Assembly (NCBI RefSeq): GCF_014692525.1
Contig: NZ_JACNYL010000002.1
Coordinates: forward strand, 806,001-870,000
Reading direction: 5' to 3'
DNA from: Sphingobacterium chuzhouense
Lineage (GTDB): Bacteria; Bacteroidota; Bacteroidia; Sphingobacteriales; Sphingobacteriaceae
DNA length: 64,000 nucleotides
The notes below the pieces were generated by a model that had not been told where the DNA came from, did not search any database, and saw only the letters and a list, made by a program, of their open reading frames with translations. Below are positions 54,525 through 63,463 of this stretch, piece after piece. Both the position numbers and the translations under genes were made by a program. The first letter of the stretch is position 1. Each line of letters begins with the position of its first letter.

Positions 54525-56843
54525 TCAGAATTTAAAATTCCATGTAACGGACGGAATAATACCAAAGAGCGCTATTTTATATGCCTCCGTTATATTTGTA
54601 TTGTTCTTGTTCTCACGGAAGTCAATAATGTACGCATTCTTTCTATTGTAAGCATTGTAGACACCAAATGTCCAACTCGAACGAAAACGCTTATCAGAGA
54701 GGACAGGCTCATAAGTAGCTGACAAATCCAACCGATGATAATTGGGCATACGATAGCCATTCCTCTCGGTATAATAGAACATTGTTTTTCCATCAACCTC
54801 ATATTTACCACTCGGAAACGTCACGGCATTTCCCGTATGATATACGAACGTCGCTCCCAACGTCCATTTTTTCGAAAGTTCGTACATACTGACCACGGAA
54901 ACGTCATGTGTTCTATCTTGACGTGCTCTAAACCATTGTCCATTGTCAATCTCGTCAAACTTACGTTCACTTCTTGCCAGGGTATAACTGATCCATCCAT
55001 GCAACTTGCCTGTACTTTTCCGAAGATATGCTTCGATACCATAAGATCTCCCGATCCCGTACAACAGATCACCTTCCAGATATTGATTAGCCTGCAAATC
55101 GGCTCCATTTCGGAAATCTATCTGGTTATCCATGTATTTATAATAGGTCTCTAACGAAAATTCATATCGGTTGTCTTTAAAATTCCGGAAGTACCCTACA
55201 GCAACCTGATCAGCGATTTGCGGTTTAATATTCAAACTGCTCACCACATATTGATCCGTAGGCAAACTTGCCGTTGTGTTGGTCAATTGATGTAGATTTT
55301 GTGCAATACGGTTGTAAGATGCTTTGATACTATGTCGCTCACTTAACAGGAAACTAGCCGAAAAACGTGGTTCGATATTCAAATAATGCCTGGCTACTGT
55401 TCCTTTGTTATAAAATTGTTCTGCGATAACCTCCCCATCTTCGTCATAGGTATAAAATGTACCCGGACCCATCACCATAAAGTCGTTAACGCGAACGCCA
55501 TACAGCAATGACAGCCAATCAGCCGGACTCCAGGTATGCGACACATATGCTGCGGCCTCTATTCCTTGACGACTGTCCACGTCAACGGAATTAACGGATG
55601 TGTTCTCACCTGCTGTTATACTGGCAGGGTAAATGGACTGTTGCAGAGCATGGACACCAAAACGCCAAGTGCTTATCGGATTTTGATAATAGGAAAAATC
55701 CTGTTTAAAATTCCAGTTACGGATCTTGGATGCTATACCAAAGTTACTATCATCGCTAGATACCTGTACATTATAACTAAAATCACTATATATCAGTGAG
55801 GTGTTACTAAAGAGTTTATCATTAAAAATATGATTCCATCGAACTGTTGCTGTAGCATTTCCCCAATCAAAATTAAAGAGGTTGGAATAGCCTAAATCAT
55901 CTTTTCCAAAGTAACCCGATAGATAGAGCGTGTTCTTATCATTAAACCTGAAATTGAGTTTCGCATTGAGATCATAGAAATAGAGCTTGCTTTTCTTGAC
56001 ATCTTCGTCATTTGACAGCTTTAAGAACATATCGGCATAGGTTCGGCGTCCGCTGATCATAAACGAGCTTTTATCTTTGATTAAAGGAGCTTCTACTTTC
56101 AGACGGGAAGCGATCAAGCCTATTCCCCCTTCCGTTGTTAATTTCTTTTGATTGCCATCCATCATCGCGATGTCTAAGACGGACGATATACGCCCTCCGA
56201 ATTGAGCCGGGATACCACCTTTATAAAGCTGCACATCTTTAATCGCATCGGAGTTGAACGTAGAGAAAAATCCCAATAAATGAGAGGCATTGTAGACCGT
56301 TGCCTCATCAAGCAAAATAAGATTTTGATCACCACCACCGCCACGGACGTAAAAATTAGATGTCCCCTCTCCGGCACTCTGCACCCCGGGCAACAGTTGT
56401 ATGGTCTTTAGCAAATCCCTTTCACCAAAAACAACAGGAACATTCTTAACTTCTTCCATTGTAAAATTAAGTACGCCCATTTGCGGATTAGAAACATTAT
56501 TATCCTTCCGCTCTGCAGAGACAACCACTTCCTCTAATGTGTTATCCCCTCGCCGGAGCTCTACATTTAAACGTTGGCTACTGCTTAAATCAATCTCCTC
56601 CGAGTAGGATTGGTAACCAATGTAACTAAAGGTAACCTGATGCTTTCCCTCCGGAAGTGTTAATGAATAAAAGCCGTACGCGTTGGTACTAGCTGTTTGC
56701 CTACCTGGTTCCACCGAGACAACCGCACCGATTAATGTTTCTCCCGAGCCGGCGTCACGAACGATTCCACTGAGTACGACTTGTTGCGCAAAAGCATCTA
56801 TACCCATAAACAGAACCACAAAAATCAACCACAACCTATTCAT
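54525..56843 (-). CDS. TonB-dependent receptor with carboxypeptidase-like N-domain
   Basis: A 772-residue outer membrane receptor. Signal peptide 1-19, then the beta-sandwich VVLSGIVRDAGSGETLIGAVVSVEPG, the plug (VSAERKDNNVSNPQMGVLNFTMEEVKNVPVVFGERDLLKTIQLLPGVQSAGEG; FYVRGGGGDQNLILLDE), and a barrel ending in TWNFKF. No STN domain, so it is not a sigma-signalling transducer. It differs from the SusC group and pairs with the DUF4249 gene downstream; substrate unknown. Confidence 0.93.
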   Translation of the reverse strand: MNRLWLIFVVLFMGIDAFAQQVVLSGIVRDAGSGETLIGAVVSVEPGRQTASTNAYGFYSLTLPEGKHQVTFSYIGYQSYSEEIDLSSSQRLNVELRRGDNTLEEVVVSAERKDNNVSNPQMGVLNFTMEEVKNVPVVFGERDLLKTIQLLPGVQSAGEGTSNFYVRGGGGDQNLILLDEATVYNASHLLGFFSTFNSDAIKDVQLYKGGIPAQFGGRISSVLDIAMMDGNQKKLTTEGGIGLIASRLKVEAPLIKDKSSFMISGRRTYADMFLKLSNDEDVKKSKLYFYDLNAKLNFRFNDKNTLYLSGYFGKDDLGYSNLFNFDWGNATATVRWNHIFNDKLFSNTSLIYSDFSYNVQVSSDDSNFGIASKIRNWNFKQDFSYYQNPISTWRFGVHALQQSIYPASITAGENTSVNSVDVDSRQGIEAAAYVSHTWSPADWLSLLYGVRVNDFMVMGPGTFYTYDEDGEVIAEQFYNKGTVARHYLNIEPRFSASFLLSERHSIKASYNRIAQNLHQLTNTTASLPTDQYVVSSLNIKPQIADQVAVGYFRNFKDNRYEFSLETYYKYMDNQIDFRNGADLQANQYLEGDLLYGIGRSYGIEAYLRKSTGKLHGWISYTLARSERKFDEIDNGQWFRARQDRTHDVSVVSMYELSKKWTLGATFVYHTGNAVTFPSGKYEVDGKTMFYYTERNGYRMPNYHRLDLSATYEPVLSDKRFRSSWTFGVYNAYNRKNAYIIDFRENKNNTNITEAYKIALFGIIPSVTWNFKF

Positions 56844-56851
56844 CTAACGAC

Positions 56852-57667
56852 TTATTTCTTTACGCTTTGATCTTGGAAACACTGCGCAAAAAAAGCCATT
56901 TGAAAATCAATGGATTTCGCCCAGTATTCGTGATTATGTTTACCCGGCATGGTGAGATAGTGATGCGGTATATTCATATAAGTAAGCTTTTCATGTAGCT
57001 TATTATTCACTTGAAAAAAGAAATCTTCTGTTCCACAATCAATAAACAAATTAAGCGATTGCGGCTTAATGAGATGTGTTAATTCGATAACCGTATGTGC
57101 GTCCCAAACCTCCGGTTTTTCGTGATAATCACCGAGATGTTTTTTCATGCTCCAGTTATTTGGAAAAGGACGAATATCTACACCTCCGGATGTGCTACCT
57201 GCGAAAGCAAATAGATCTTGGTGACGAAAAGCTAGATACAAAGCACCATGCCCCCCCATACTCAATCCTGTTATCGCCCGATTGACACGGTCGGATCCAA
57301 CCTGATACTGCTGCTCAACAAAAGGTACAAGTTCTTTGGTAATAAATGTTTCATACTGATAATCTTTATCTTCCGTATCCCAATACCAACTATTGAAACC
57401 GCCGTCAGGACAAACGACCATATATCCGTAGGTATCCACAAGTTGTTTGATATGAGGAGCGGTTTTCAGCCAACTGGCGTAATTACCCGAATGCCCATGC
57501 AGCAAATAAAGTGTAGAGGTTGCCTTTTTATTTTCTGGAGAAACAACAACAGCTTTGACATCCTTACCCATCCGTGCGCTCCGTACAGTGATTGTATCAA
57601 CCGTTGCCGCATGTAATTGCAGTATACTGGCAATTACTGCCAGCAAAAGAAAAATATGTTTCTTCAT
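56852..57667 (-). CDS. Exported esterase of the alpha/beta-hydrolase fold
   Basis: Start at ATG 57667 (271 residues). Signal peptide (HIFLLLAVIASILQLHAA). The putative-esterase fold has LYLLHGHSGNYASWL (oxyanion region), the nucleophile motif GLSMGGHGAL, IDCGTEDFF and the catalytic His in PGKHNHEYW. It resembles esterase D, feruloyl and mycolyl esterases; substrate unknown. It lies 8 bases upstream of the TonB receptor gene in the same direction, so uptake and ester hydrolysis may be linked. Confidence 0.88.
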   Translation of the reverse strand: MKKHIFLLLAVIASILQLHAATVDTITVRSARMGKDVKAVVVSPENKKATSTLYLLHGHSGNYASWLKTAPHIKQLVDTYGYMVVCPDGGFNSWYWDTEDKDYQYETFITKELVPFVEQQYQVGSDRVNRAITGLSMGGHGALYLAFRHQDLFAFAGSTSGGVDIRPFPNNWSMKKHLGDYHEKPEVWDAHTVIELTHLIKPQSLNLFIDCGTEDFFFQVNNKLHEKLTYMNIPHHYLTMPGKHNHEYWAKSIDFQMAFFAQCFQDQSVKK

Positions 57668-57679
57668 GCCCAACTTTTC

Positions 57680-58321
57680 TTACAAACCACCTGTAAACGC
57701 CGACAATATCCGTGGATGTTGCTCCGCATCTTTCGCCCACATTTTAAAGGAGCGGTTGTACAGATTCAATTCCGCAAACACTTCTGCTTCTTCGCCTACA
57801 CTGTTAGCAAAAAATAGCTTAAATGCATAAGTCCCGTTGCCCGTTAAATCCACGGCGGTTTTATTGGAAGAGAATACTAGAGGCTCTAGTACAGCATCTG
57901 TCATCCCATTATCAACCGGTTCTTCGTAAAGAGCCGCTATAGCCTTTACAAAATTGTCTGATTCTTCTCCAACTGAACTAAATTTGATAGCCCCCTCCTG
58001 GAAGGCTTTTTCCTCGTTCACCTCTCCATCTTCAAATATACCTCCCGGAATATTTTTGCTGATTTCGATTTGAAGTGCGAGCGTATCCTTGTCGTTCAAA
58101 GATTTTGCAGTATATACCATCGAAGATTCCGTTTCTGTCGATTTCACCAACGATAAAAATATTGCTGGATTATCCGTTGTAGAAGTGGCTACATACTGCC
58201 TAAGGTTGGCTGTCAATGCCTCCTCCGTCGTTTTTTCGCCATCTTTTTGGTTATTTCCACAGCCCGTTAATGTCGATGCCAGCATCATGACCGCAGCTGC
58301 CTGTAAAAATGTAGTTTTCAT
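57680..58321 (-). CDS. Unrecognised lipoprotein
   Basis: Start at ATG 58321 (213 residues). The lipobox is LTGCGNNQ with Cys21. The mature region shows an acidic, beta-rich composition: TANLRQYVATSTTDNPAIFLSLVKST, then IPGGIFEDGEVNEEKAFQEGAI and AYKLFF-type strands near the end. I recognise no family. It lies 12 bases upstream of the esterase and probably belongs to the same leftward transcript. Confidence 0.75.
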   Translation of the reverse strand: MKTTFLQAAAVMMLASTLTGCGNNQKDGEKTTEEALTANLRQYVATSTTDNPAIFLSLVKSTETESSMVYTAKSLNDKDTLALQIEISKNIPGGIFEDGEVNEEKAFQEGAIKFSSVGEESDNFVKAIAALYEEPVDNGMTDAVLEPLVFSSNKTAVDLTGNGTYAFKLFFANSVGEEAEVFAELNLYNRSFKMWAKDAEQHPRILSAFTGGL

Positions 58322-58366
58322 ATCCAAATGTATTGTTTATTGAATCACAAAATACGAATAAATTGT

Positions 58367-61288
58367 TTACTGTACCAAAGCGTCATATAATATTTCTACG
58401 GGATGATACGATTTCCGTCCCGTGCCATCCTTAATTTGATGGCGGCAGGATGTTCCCGCAGCAGCAATAAGGGTTTGTTCATCCGTAGCACGCACTGCAG
58501 GCAACAGCACGAGTTCCCCGACTTTCATCGATACCTCATAGTGTTCTTCCTCATAGCCGAAAGAACCCGCCATACCACAACAGCCTGAAGGAATGACCTC
58601 CACGCTATAATTTTGGGGAAACGACAATAATTTTTCTGTATAACCAACTAGATGAAATGCCTTTTGATAACAATGTCCATGCAATTTAACTTTTTTCGTC
58701 CCTTTTGTAAACTGTTCTTGCCGGATCCTTCCAAGTTCTATTTCTCTGATAAGAAACTCGTCAATCATTAACGTATACTTAGACAATGTCTGCGCCTCAA
58801 CCCGCAAATGCGTACCTACTAACTCTACATATTCATCCCGAAACGTGATGATCGCCGACGGTTCTATCCCTAAAAGCGGTGTGTCTTCTGTTATCAGATC
58901 TTTTAAGAGTTCTACGTTTCTTTCGGCAATTTTCTTAGCTTCCTTGACAAAACCTTTGGATAAATACGTCCGTCCACTTTCTACATGCTTCGGTATAATG
59001 ACGTCATATCCCAATGAGGTTAACAATTTATGTGCTGTTATGCCAATCGCCGTATCGTTATATTCCGTAAACTCGTCACTGAACAGATAAACTTTTCGTT
59101 TGCGGTTTTGTACAGGCTGCTTCCGTGCCCATTTGGATAACGTAGTGAAATGGACGGTTGGCAAGGAGCGCTTGGGAGCAAATCCAACCACCGATTTTAC
59201 CACATCGGCAAGAAACGGTGTGTTGACAACAAAGTTATAGATTGGCGCGACATAAGAACCTAATCGCTGACTCTTGGTGAAATTAGCGATGACAGACGAG
59301 CGGAAAGGCACGCCGTGTGCATCATAATAATGCTGCAAAAACTCGGCTTTCATCTTAGCCACATCTACACGCGACGGACATTCGCTTTTACATGCCTTAC
59401 AGCTTAAGCACAAATCCATCACTTCCTTTATCTCTTCATGGTCAAACCGGTTCGTCTTCGTCGAATTTGTCAGAAATTGACGAAGCATATTGGCTCTTGC
59501 CCTTGTCGTATCTTTTTCATTGCGGGTCGCCATAAACGACGGGCACATCGTGCCACCCGTAATTTCCGTTTTCCGGCAATCACCCGAACCAGAGCATTTC
59601 TCCGCTAAGCGTAGAATTCCTTCATCTTTCGTAAAATCAAAATAGGTTTTTATTTGCCTACCATCCACCACCTTATCATAACGTAAGGACGTATCCATTG
59701 GTGGCGTATTAACGATCTTATTTGCATTGAATATGCCCCGAGGATCAAAAATTGCTTTTGTCTCCTGCAGCAATTGATACACTTGTTCGCCCAATACTTT
59801 TCCAATAAACTCACCTCGCAAACGTCCATCGCCGTGCTCACCGCTCAATGAACCATTGTACTTCAACACCAAATCCGTGGTGCGTTCCAATATCGTCCGA
59901 AATTTCCGACGTCCTTCTGTGGTTTTTAGATTGATAAACGGTTCGATGTGCAATTCACCGGCACCGGCATGCGCATAATAGGAAGCATGTACGTTTTCCT
60001 CTTTCAGTAAAACTTGTATATCTTTTACATATGCGGGCAGATCTTCGGGAGAAACTGCACAGTCCTCAATGAGATTAACCGGTTGTTCATCGCCAGGCAG
60101 ATTACGTATCAGACCTAATCCCGCCTTACGCACATCCCAAACCAAATTAGTTTGCTGCGTCCCAATAACAAAAGGATACGCGTAGCCAAGACTTTTATCG
60201 ATTAGATCTTTTTTCAATGCTTCCGCTTTCTGGTAAACCTCCGCCTCGTTGTCTGCACGAAATTCGACAATGAGTAACGCCTGTGGATCCCCTTCGATAA
60301 AAAAGCGGTTATACTGATACGTCGGATGCCCTACGGTAAAATCCAAAATATATTTATCAACTAATTCGGACGCTTCAGGATAATGGGATAATGCGACAAT
60401 ATTGCCCTCCATACATTCTACCATGTCAGCAAAATGCACACACAACAAACCAATCTCTTTGGGAGGAAGGGGCATCAAACTTAACTTGGCTTCGGTCACT
60501 ATACCAATCGTTCCCTCCGACCCCGCCAACAAATCACATAAGTTGAATGGTTTTTCATTGTCCACCAGAAAATCTAACGCATATCCCGTATTTCGTCGGG
60601 TCAATGTTTTTTTAGGATATCCCGATACAATCGCCTGTTTATTTTCCGGAAGCGACAGCAACGTATTCAGTTGCCGATAAATTTCGCCTTCACGTGTCTG
60701 GGACGCTAGCTTTTCAAAAAGAGCAGCTTCATCTAAAGCCTTAAAAATTACTTCCGAAGTATCGTCGAGCAACACCTTCGCTTCCAATAAATTCTTGCGG
60801 GTATCCCCCCAAACGATAGAATGCAAGCCGGATGAATTGTTACCGATCATACCCCCAACCATTGCACGGCTCGCTGTGGAAGTTTCGGGGCCGAACATCA
60901 ATCCATGCGTCCGGAGATAGCTGTTTAAATCATCGCGAATAACACCGGGCTGTACACGCACCCAACGTTCCTCGACATTCAGTTCCAATATCTGGTTAAA
61001 ACAACGAGATACATCAACCACGATACCACTTCCCACCACCTGACCGGCCAGTGACGTACCTGCTGTCCGCGGAATGAGCGTTAGATGCTGTTCTCCAGCA
61101 AACAAAATAAGTTTCTTCAAGTCATCTTTGCCCTGTGGGATTGCCACAGCAAGCGGAAGTTCCTGGTACACGGACGCATCGGTTGCATAAGCCAACCGCA
61201 TAGTCTGATGCTTTGGATTCTCGGGTAAATAAAACAACTCTCCCGTTAGTAGGGAAGATAGTCGGTTTAGTTCATCTATAATCTGCAC
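58367..61288 (-). CDS. Fused FAD-linked oxidase and Fe-S oxidoreductase (D-2-hydroxyacid dehydrogenase type)
   Basis: A 973-residue protein from GTG 61288; a TTG at 61315 is the other option but falls within a probable -7 element. The N-half is the FAD-binding PCMH domain (IPRTAGTSLAGQVVGSGIVVDVS; GNNSSGLHSIVWG) and a lactate-oxidase C-domain (LSGEHGDGRLRGEF). The second half has a ferredoxin-like region (CSGSGDCRKTE...CPSF; LCLSCKACKSECPS) and a cysteine-rich domain (HGHCYQKAF; SGCCGMAGSFGYE). It belongs with YdiJ/GlcD-GlcF fusions that oxidise D-lactate, D-2-hydroxyglutarate or glycolate and feed quinone. Exact substrate undetermined. Confidence 0.9.
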   Translation of the reverse strand: MQIIDELNRLSSLLTGELFYLPENPKHQTMRLAYATDASVYQELPLAVAIPQGKDDLKKLILFAGEQHLTLIPRTAGTSLAGQVVGSGIVVDVSRCFNQILELNVEERWVRVQPGVIRDDLNSYLRTHGLMFGPETSTASRAMVGGMIGNNSSGLHSIVWGDTRKNLLEAKVLLDDTSEVIFKALDEAALFEKLASQTREGEIYRQLNTLLSLPENKQAIVSGYPKKTLTRRNTGYALDFLVDNEKPFNLCDLLAGSEGTIGIVTEAKLSLMPLPPKEIGLLCVHFADMVECMEGNIVALSHYPEASELVDKYILDFTVGHPTYQYNRFFIEGDPQALLIVEFRADNEAEVYQKAEALKKDLIDKSLGYAYPFVIGTQQTNLVWDVRKAGLGLIRNLPGDEQPVNLIEDCAVSPEDLPAYVKDIQVLLKEENVHASYYAHAGAGELHIEPFINLKTTEGRRKFRTILERTTDLVLKYNGSLSGEHGDGRLRGEFIGKVLGEQVYQLLQETKAIFDPRGIFNANKIVNTPPMDTSLRYDKVVDGRQIKTYFDFTKDEGILRLAEKCSGSGDCRKTEITGGTMCPSFMATRNEKDTTRARANMLRQFLTNSTKTNRFDHEEIKEVMDLCLSCKACKSECPSRVDVAKMKAEFLQHYYDAHGVPFRSSVIANFTKSQRLGSYVAPIYNFVVNTPFLADVVKSVVGFAPKRSLPTVHFTTLSKWARKQPVQNRKRKVYLFSDEFTEYNDTAIGITAHKLLTSLGYDVIIPKHVESGRTYLSKGFVKEAKKIAERNVELLKDLITEDTPLLGIEPSAIITFRDEYVELVGTHLRVEAQTLSKYTLMIDEFLIREIELGRIRQEQFTKGTKKVKLHGHCYQKAFHLVGYTEKLLSFPQNYSVEVIPSGCCGMAGSFGYEEEHYEVSMKVGELVLLPAVRATDEQTLIAAAGTSCRHQIKDGTGRKSYHPVEILYDALVQ

Positions 61289-61365
61289 GTTTGTTCTCGT
61301 ATTTGACAGAAACAAATTTATGTTCTTTTTCCCGTAAAAAGAAGCAAACCGACCAACGGGAGCTC

Positions 61366-61518
61366 ATGAACACCAAAATAGACACATGTTCATAAACGTC
61401 GCCGCTTTGAATCTTTTACATGTAGGGCAGTACCAAGGATGAATTTGTACAGTTGTAAAACATTTAATGCGTCCCACTGCCCCGCACTTATCCCGCATCG
61501 AGAATAGTTCGGATGCGG
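61366..61518. other. Structured non-coding stretch before the Lrp gene
   Basis: Three inverted repeats lie in this gene-free region: ATGAACA (61366-61372)/TGTTCAT (61387-61393), GGGCAGT (61425-61431)/ACTGCCC (61476-61482), and CCGCATC (61493-61499)/GATGCGG (61512-61518), the last followed by CATTTTATT. The order resembles a small RNA with a terminator-like 3' hairpin on the plus strand, or the leader of the leftward oxidoreductase gene. No known RNA family is recognised. Confidence 0.4.
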
Positions 61519-61669
61519 CATTTTATTGTTAAGGGGGGATTGTGCATTTGCGTAGACGAAAAAGAGACTGAAAAAGATTTTTGCACAATTTTATAAAACA
61601 CATAAATAGTAAACAATAATCATTAATAAATAATATTATAAGAATATTATTCTGTATATATTATTATAT

Positions 61670-61700
61670 TTTGAATATTATTCACAAAAACTTATCTTTG
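61670..61700 (+). promoter_or_regulatory. Promoter of the Lrp-family gene, close to leaderless
   Basis: TTTG at 61670-61673, 19 bases, then TATCTTTG at 61693-61700: a full match to the Bacteroidetes -33/-7 consensus with its usual spacing. The ATG is at 61705, only 4 bases past the -7 element, so the transcript begins at or within a few bases of the start codon. The upstream 60 bases are almost pure A/T. Confidence 0.65.
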
Positions 61701-61704
61701 CAGC

Positions 61705-62187
61705 ATGACGACAAAAATGGAGTTTAGCTTAGATCAAATTGATTATCAGATCTTGCGTATTATGCAAGAAAACGCGCGCACGAACAATGCGGATATTGCG
61801 CGGGAGCTGGGAATGGCACCTTCTGCGATTCTCGAGCGGGTTAAGAAATTGGAACAGAAGCAGGTCATCCTACAATACAATGCGAAAATTAATCCGGATG
61901 CGCTTGACCAGAAGTTACTGTCTTTCATTTTCATCAAAGCACAGGATCCAATTGGAACGCAAAAAGTAGGATTGCTCTTAGCTAAAATTCCGGAGGTCCA
62001 AGAGGTCCATGATATTGCAGGTGACGACGGATATCTCATTAAGGTACGCACTAATGATGCATCCGGATTAGTAGATCTGATGCGCAATTCACTAGGAAAA
62101 ATAGAAGAAATTATTTCCACACGTACCACTATCGTTTTAGAGACAGTAAAAGAAGAACAAAAACTCGTTATTCCAACAGAAGATTAA
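61705..62187 (+). CDS. Lrp/AsnC-family transcriptional regulator
   Basis: A 160-residue regulator. The helix-turn-helix is at about residues 20-52 (NARTNNADIARELGMAPSAILERVKKLEQKQVI); the RAM effector domain covers 70-150 (LSFIFIKAQDPIGTQKVGLLLAKIPEVQEVHDIAGDDGYLIKV). It should form octameric rings that bind DNA and sense amino acids. The EamA transporter gene follows 7 bases later, so it probably regulates that exporter and itself. Confidence 0.94.
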   Translation: MTTKMEFSLDQIDYQILRIMQENARTNNADIARELGMAPSAILERVKKLEQKQVILQYNAKINPDALDQKLLSFIFIKAQDPIGTQKVGLLLAKIPEVQEVHDIAGDDGYLIKVRTNDASGLVDLMRNSLGKIEEIISTRTTIVLETVKEEQKLVIPTED

Positions 62188-62194
62188 TACGAAT

Positions 62195-63304
62195 ATGACA
62201 AAAGGAAATCAAAATATGCCAGCCACAAGCAGTATTATCTTTGCATACCTTGTAGTATACATCGTGTGGGGTTCTACCTTTTTCTTTATAGAAAAGGCAT
62301 TGCATAGTTTTAGCCCCTTCGTCCTGGGTTCTATCCGGTTTATCTTAGCAGGCTCCCTCTTGATGGGATATTGTTATGCTAAAGGATATAAGCTTTTCGC
62401 GAAGACGGCTGTTAAGGATGCGCTCTTTGTAGGATTTTTATTGCTCTTTGTCGATATGGCTGCCGTTATCTGGTCAGAACAGTATATATCGAGTGGTATC
62501 GTCAGCATTATCGCGGCAGCGACAGCGATATGGTTTGTTGTTCTTGACAAGCCAAAATGGAAAGAGAATTTTTCCAGTTTACCTACGGTTTTAGGATTGA
62601 TTTTTGGCTTTTTGGGTGTTTTTATGTTGTTTGCCGAACAGCTTTTTGCACAGGATGCTTCGGGAGATAAAAACATGAAGATAACAGCCATGTTCGTCCT
62701 TGTCTGCGGGACAATTGCCTGGACAATAGGATCTTTGGCATCCAAATATAGTAGGGAAAAAAGAACCCGGCAGATGCAGGAGCGTGGAGAAGAAGATATA
62801 CACGTCATGGTAAAAACTGCTTGGCAGATGGTTTGCGCAGGTATCGCCTTTACTGTGGTTGCTACTGTAAATGGCGAATACGCCCGCTTTCAGATACGTG
62901 ATGTATTGCCTGAAGACTGGGGAGCTATTATATATCTCGCAACCATGGGTTCTATTTTAGCATTCGGCAGCTATATATGGTTGCTCCAGTATCGTCCGAC
63001 TACCGAGGTTAGCACACACGCGTATATAAACCCCATTGTAGCTTTGCTATTAGCACACTATTTCACCAACCATCGTGTGACTTCCTTGCAGATTATAGGC
63101 TTAGTTGTCGTATTGGGTAGTGTCTTGTTAATGAATTGGAATCTTTACAAAAACAATAAAAAAGTCAAGGTTTATAAACGTGCTAAACGGATAAAAAAGC
63201 TACGCGAATTGGCACCACAAAGCAGCATCCCACGGATTATGGCATTATCCAATTTCAATCAAAGACACGAAAAGAAAAAAGAGGTTACGAACAGGGAAGA
63301 CTAA
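62195..63304 (+). CDS. EamA/DMT-family transporter
   Basis: A 369-residue membrane protein with ten predicted helices in two EamA repeats: the first has YLVVYIVWGSTFFFIEKAL and FVLGSIRFILAGSLLMGY, the second TAWQMVCAGIAFTVVATV and YINPIVALLLAHYFTNH. Such carriers export amino acids or metabolites. The cytosolic C-terminal tail of about 55 residues is very Lys/Arg-rich (NNKKVKVYKRAKRIKKLREL; QRHEKKKEV), longer than usual. Its coupling to an Lrp regulator suggests an amino-acid efflux role. Confidence 0.9.
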   Translation: MTKGNQNMPATSSIIFAYLVVYIVWGSTFFFIEKALHSFSPFVLGSIRFILAGSLLMGYCYAKGYKLFAKTAVKDALFVGFLLLFVDMAAVIWSEQYISSGIVSIIAAATAIWFVVLDKPKWKENFSSLPTVLGLIFGFLGVFMLFAEQLFAQDASGDKNMKITAMFVLVCGTIAWTIGSLASKYSREKRTRQMQERGEEDIHVMVKTAWQMVCAGIAFTVVATVNGEYARFQIRDVLPEDWGAIIYLATMGSILAFGSYIWLLQYRPTTEVSTHAYINPIVALLLAHYFTNHRVTSLQIIGLVVVLGSVLLMNWNLYKNNKKVKVYKRAKRIKKLRELAPQSSIPRIMALSNFNQRHEKKKEVTNRED

Positions 63305-63463
63305 TAAAAAATATTTTTTTAAGGTGTAGCATTTTCTTAGCGTATTTCGTATTAATTCCAAAACATATCGAGCAAATGAAACTTGCATAAGCTACTATCT
63401 AAGGAAGAGACTGGCAAAAGGTTGTATGAAAGTTCATTAGGATATGGAAAACAATTTAATACA

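Noticed and set aside
57248..57616. A 122-codon antisense frame in the esterase gene
   Set aside because: Fully contained in a well-supported gene on the other strand and without features of its own.
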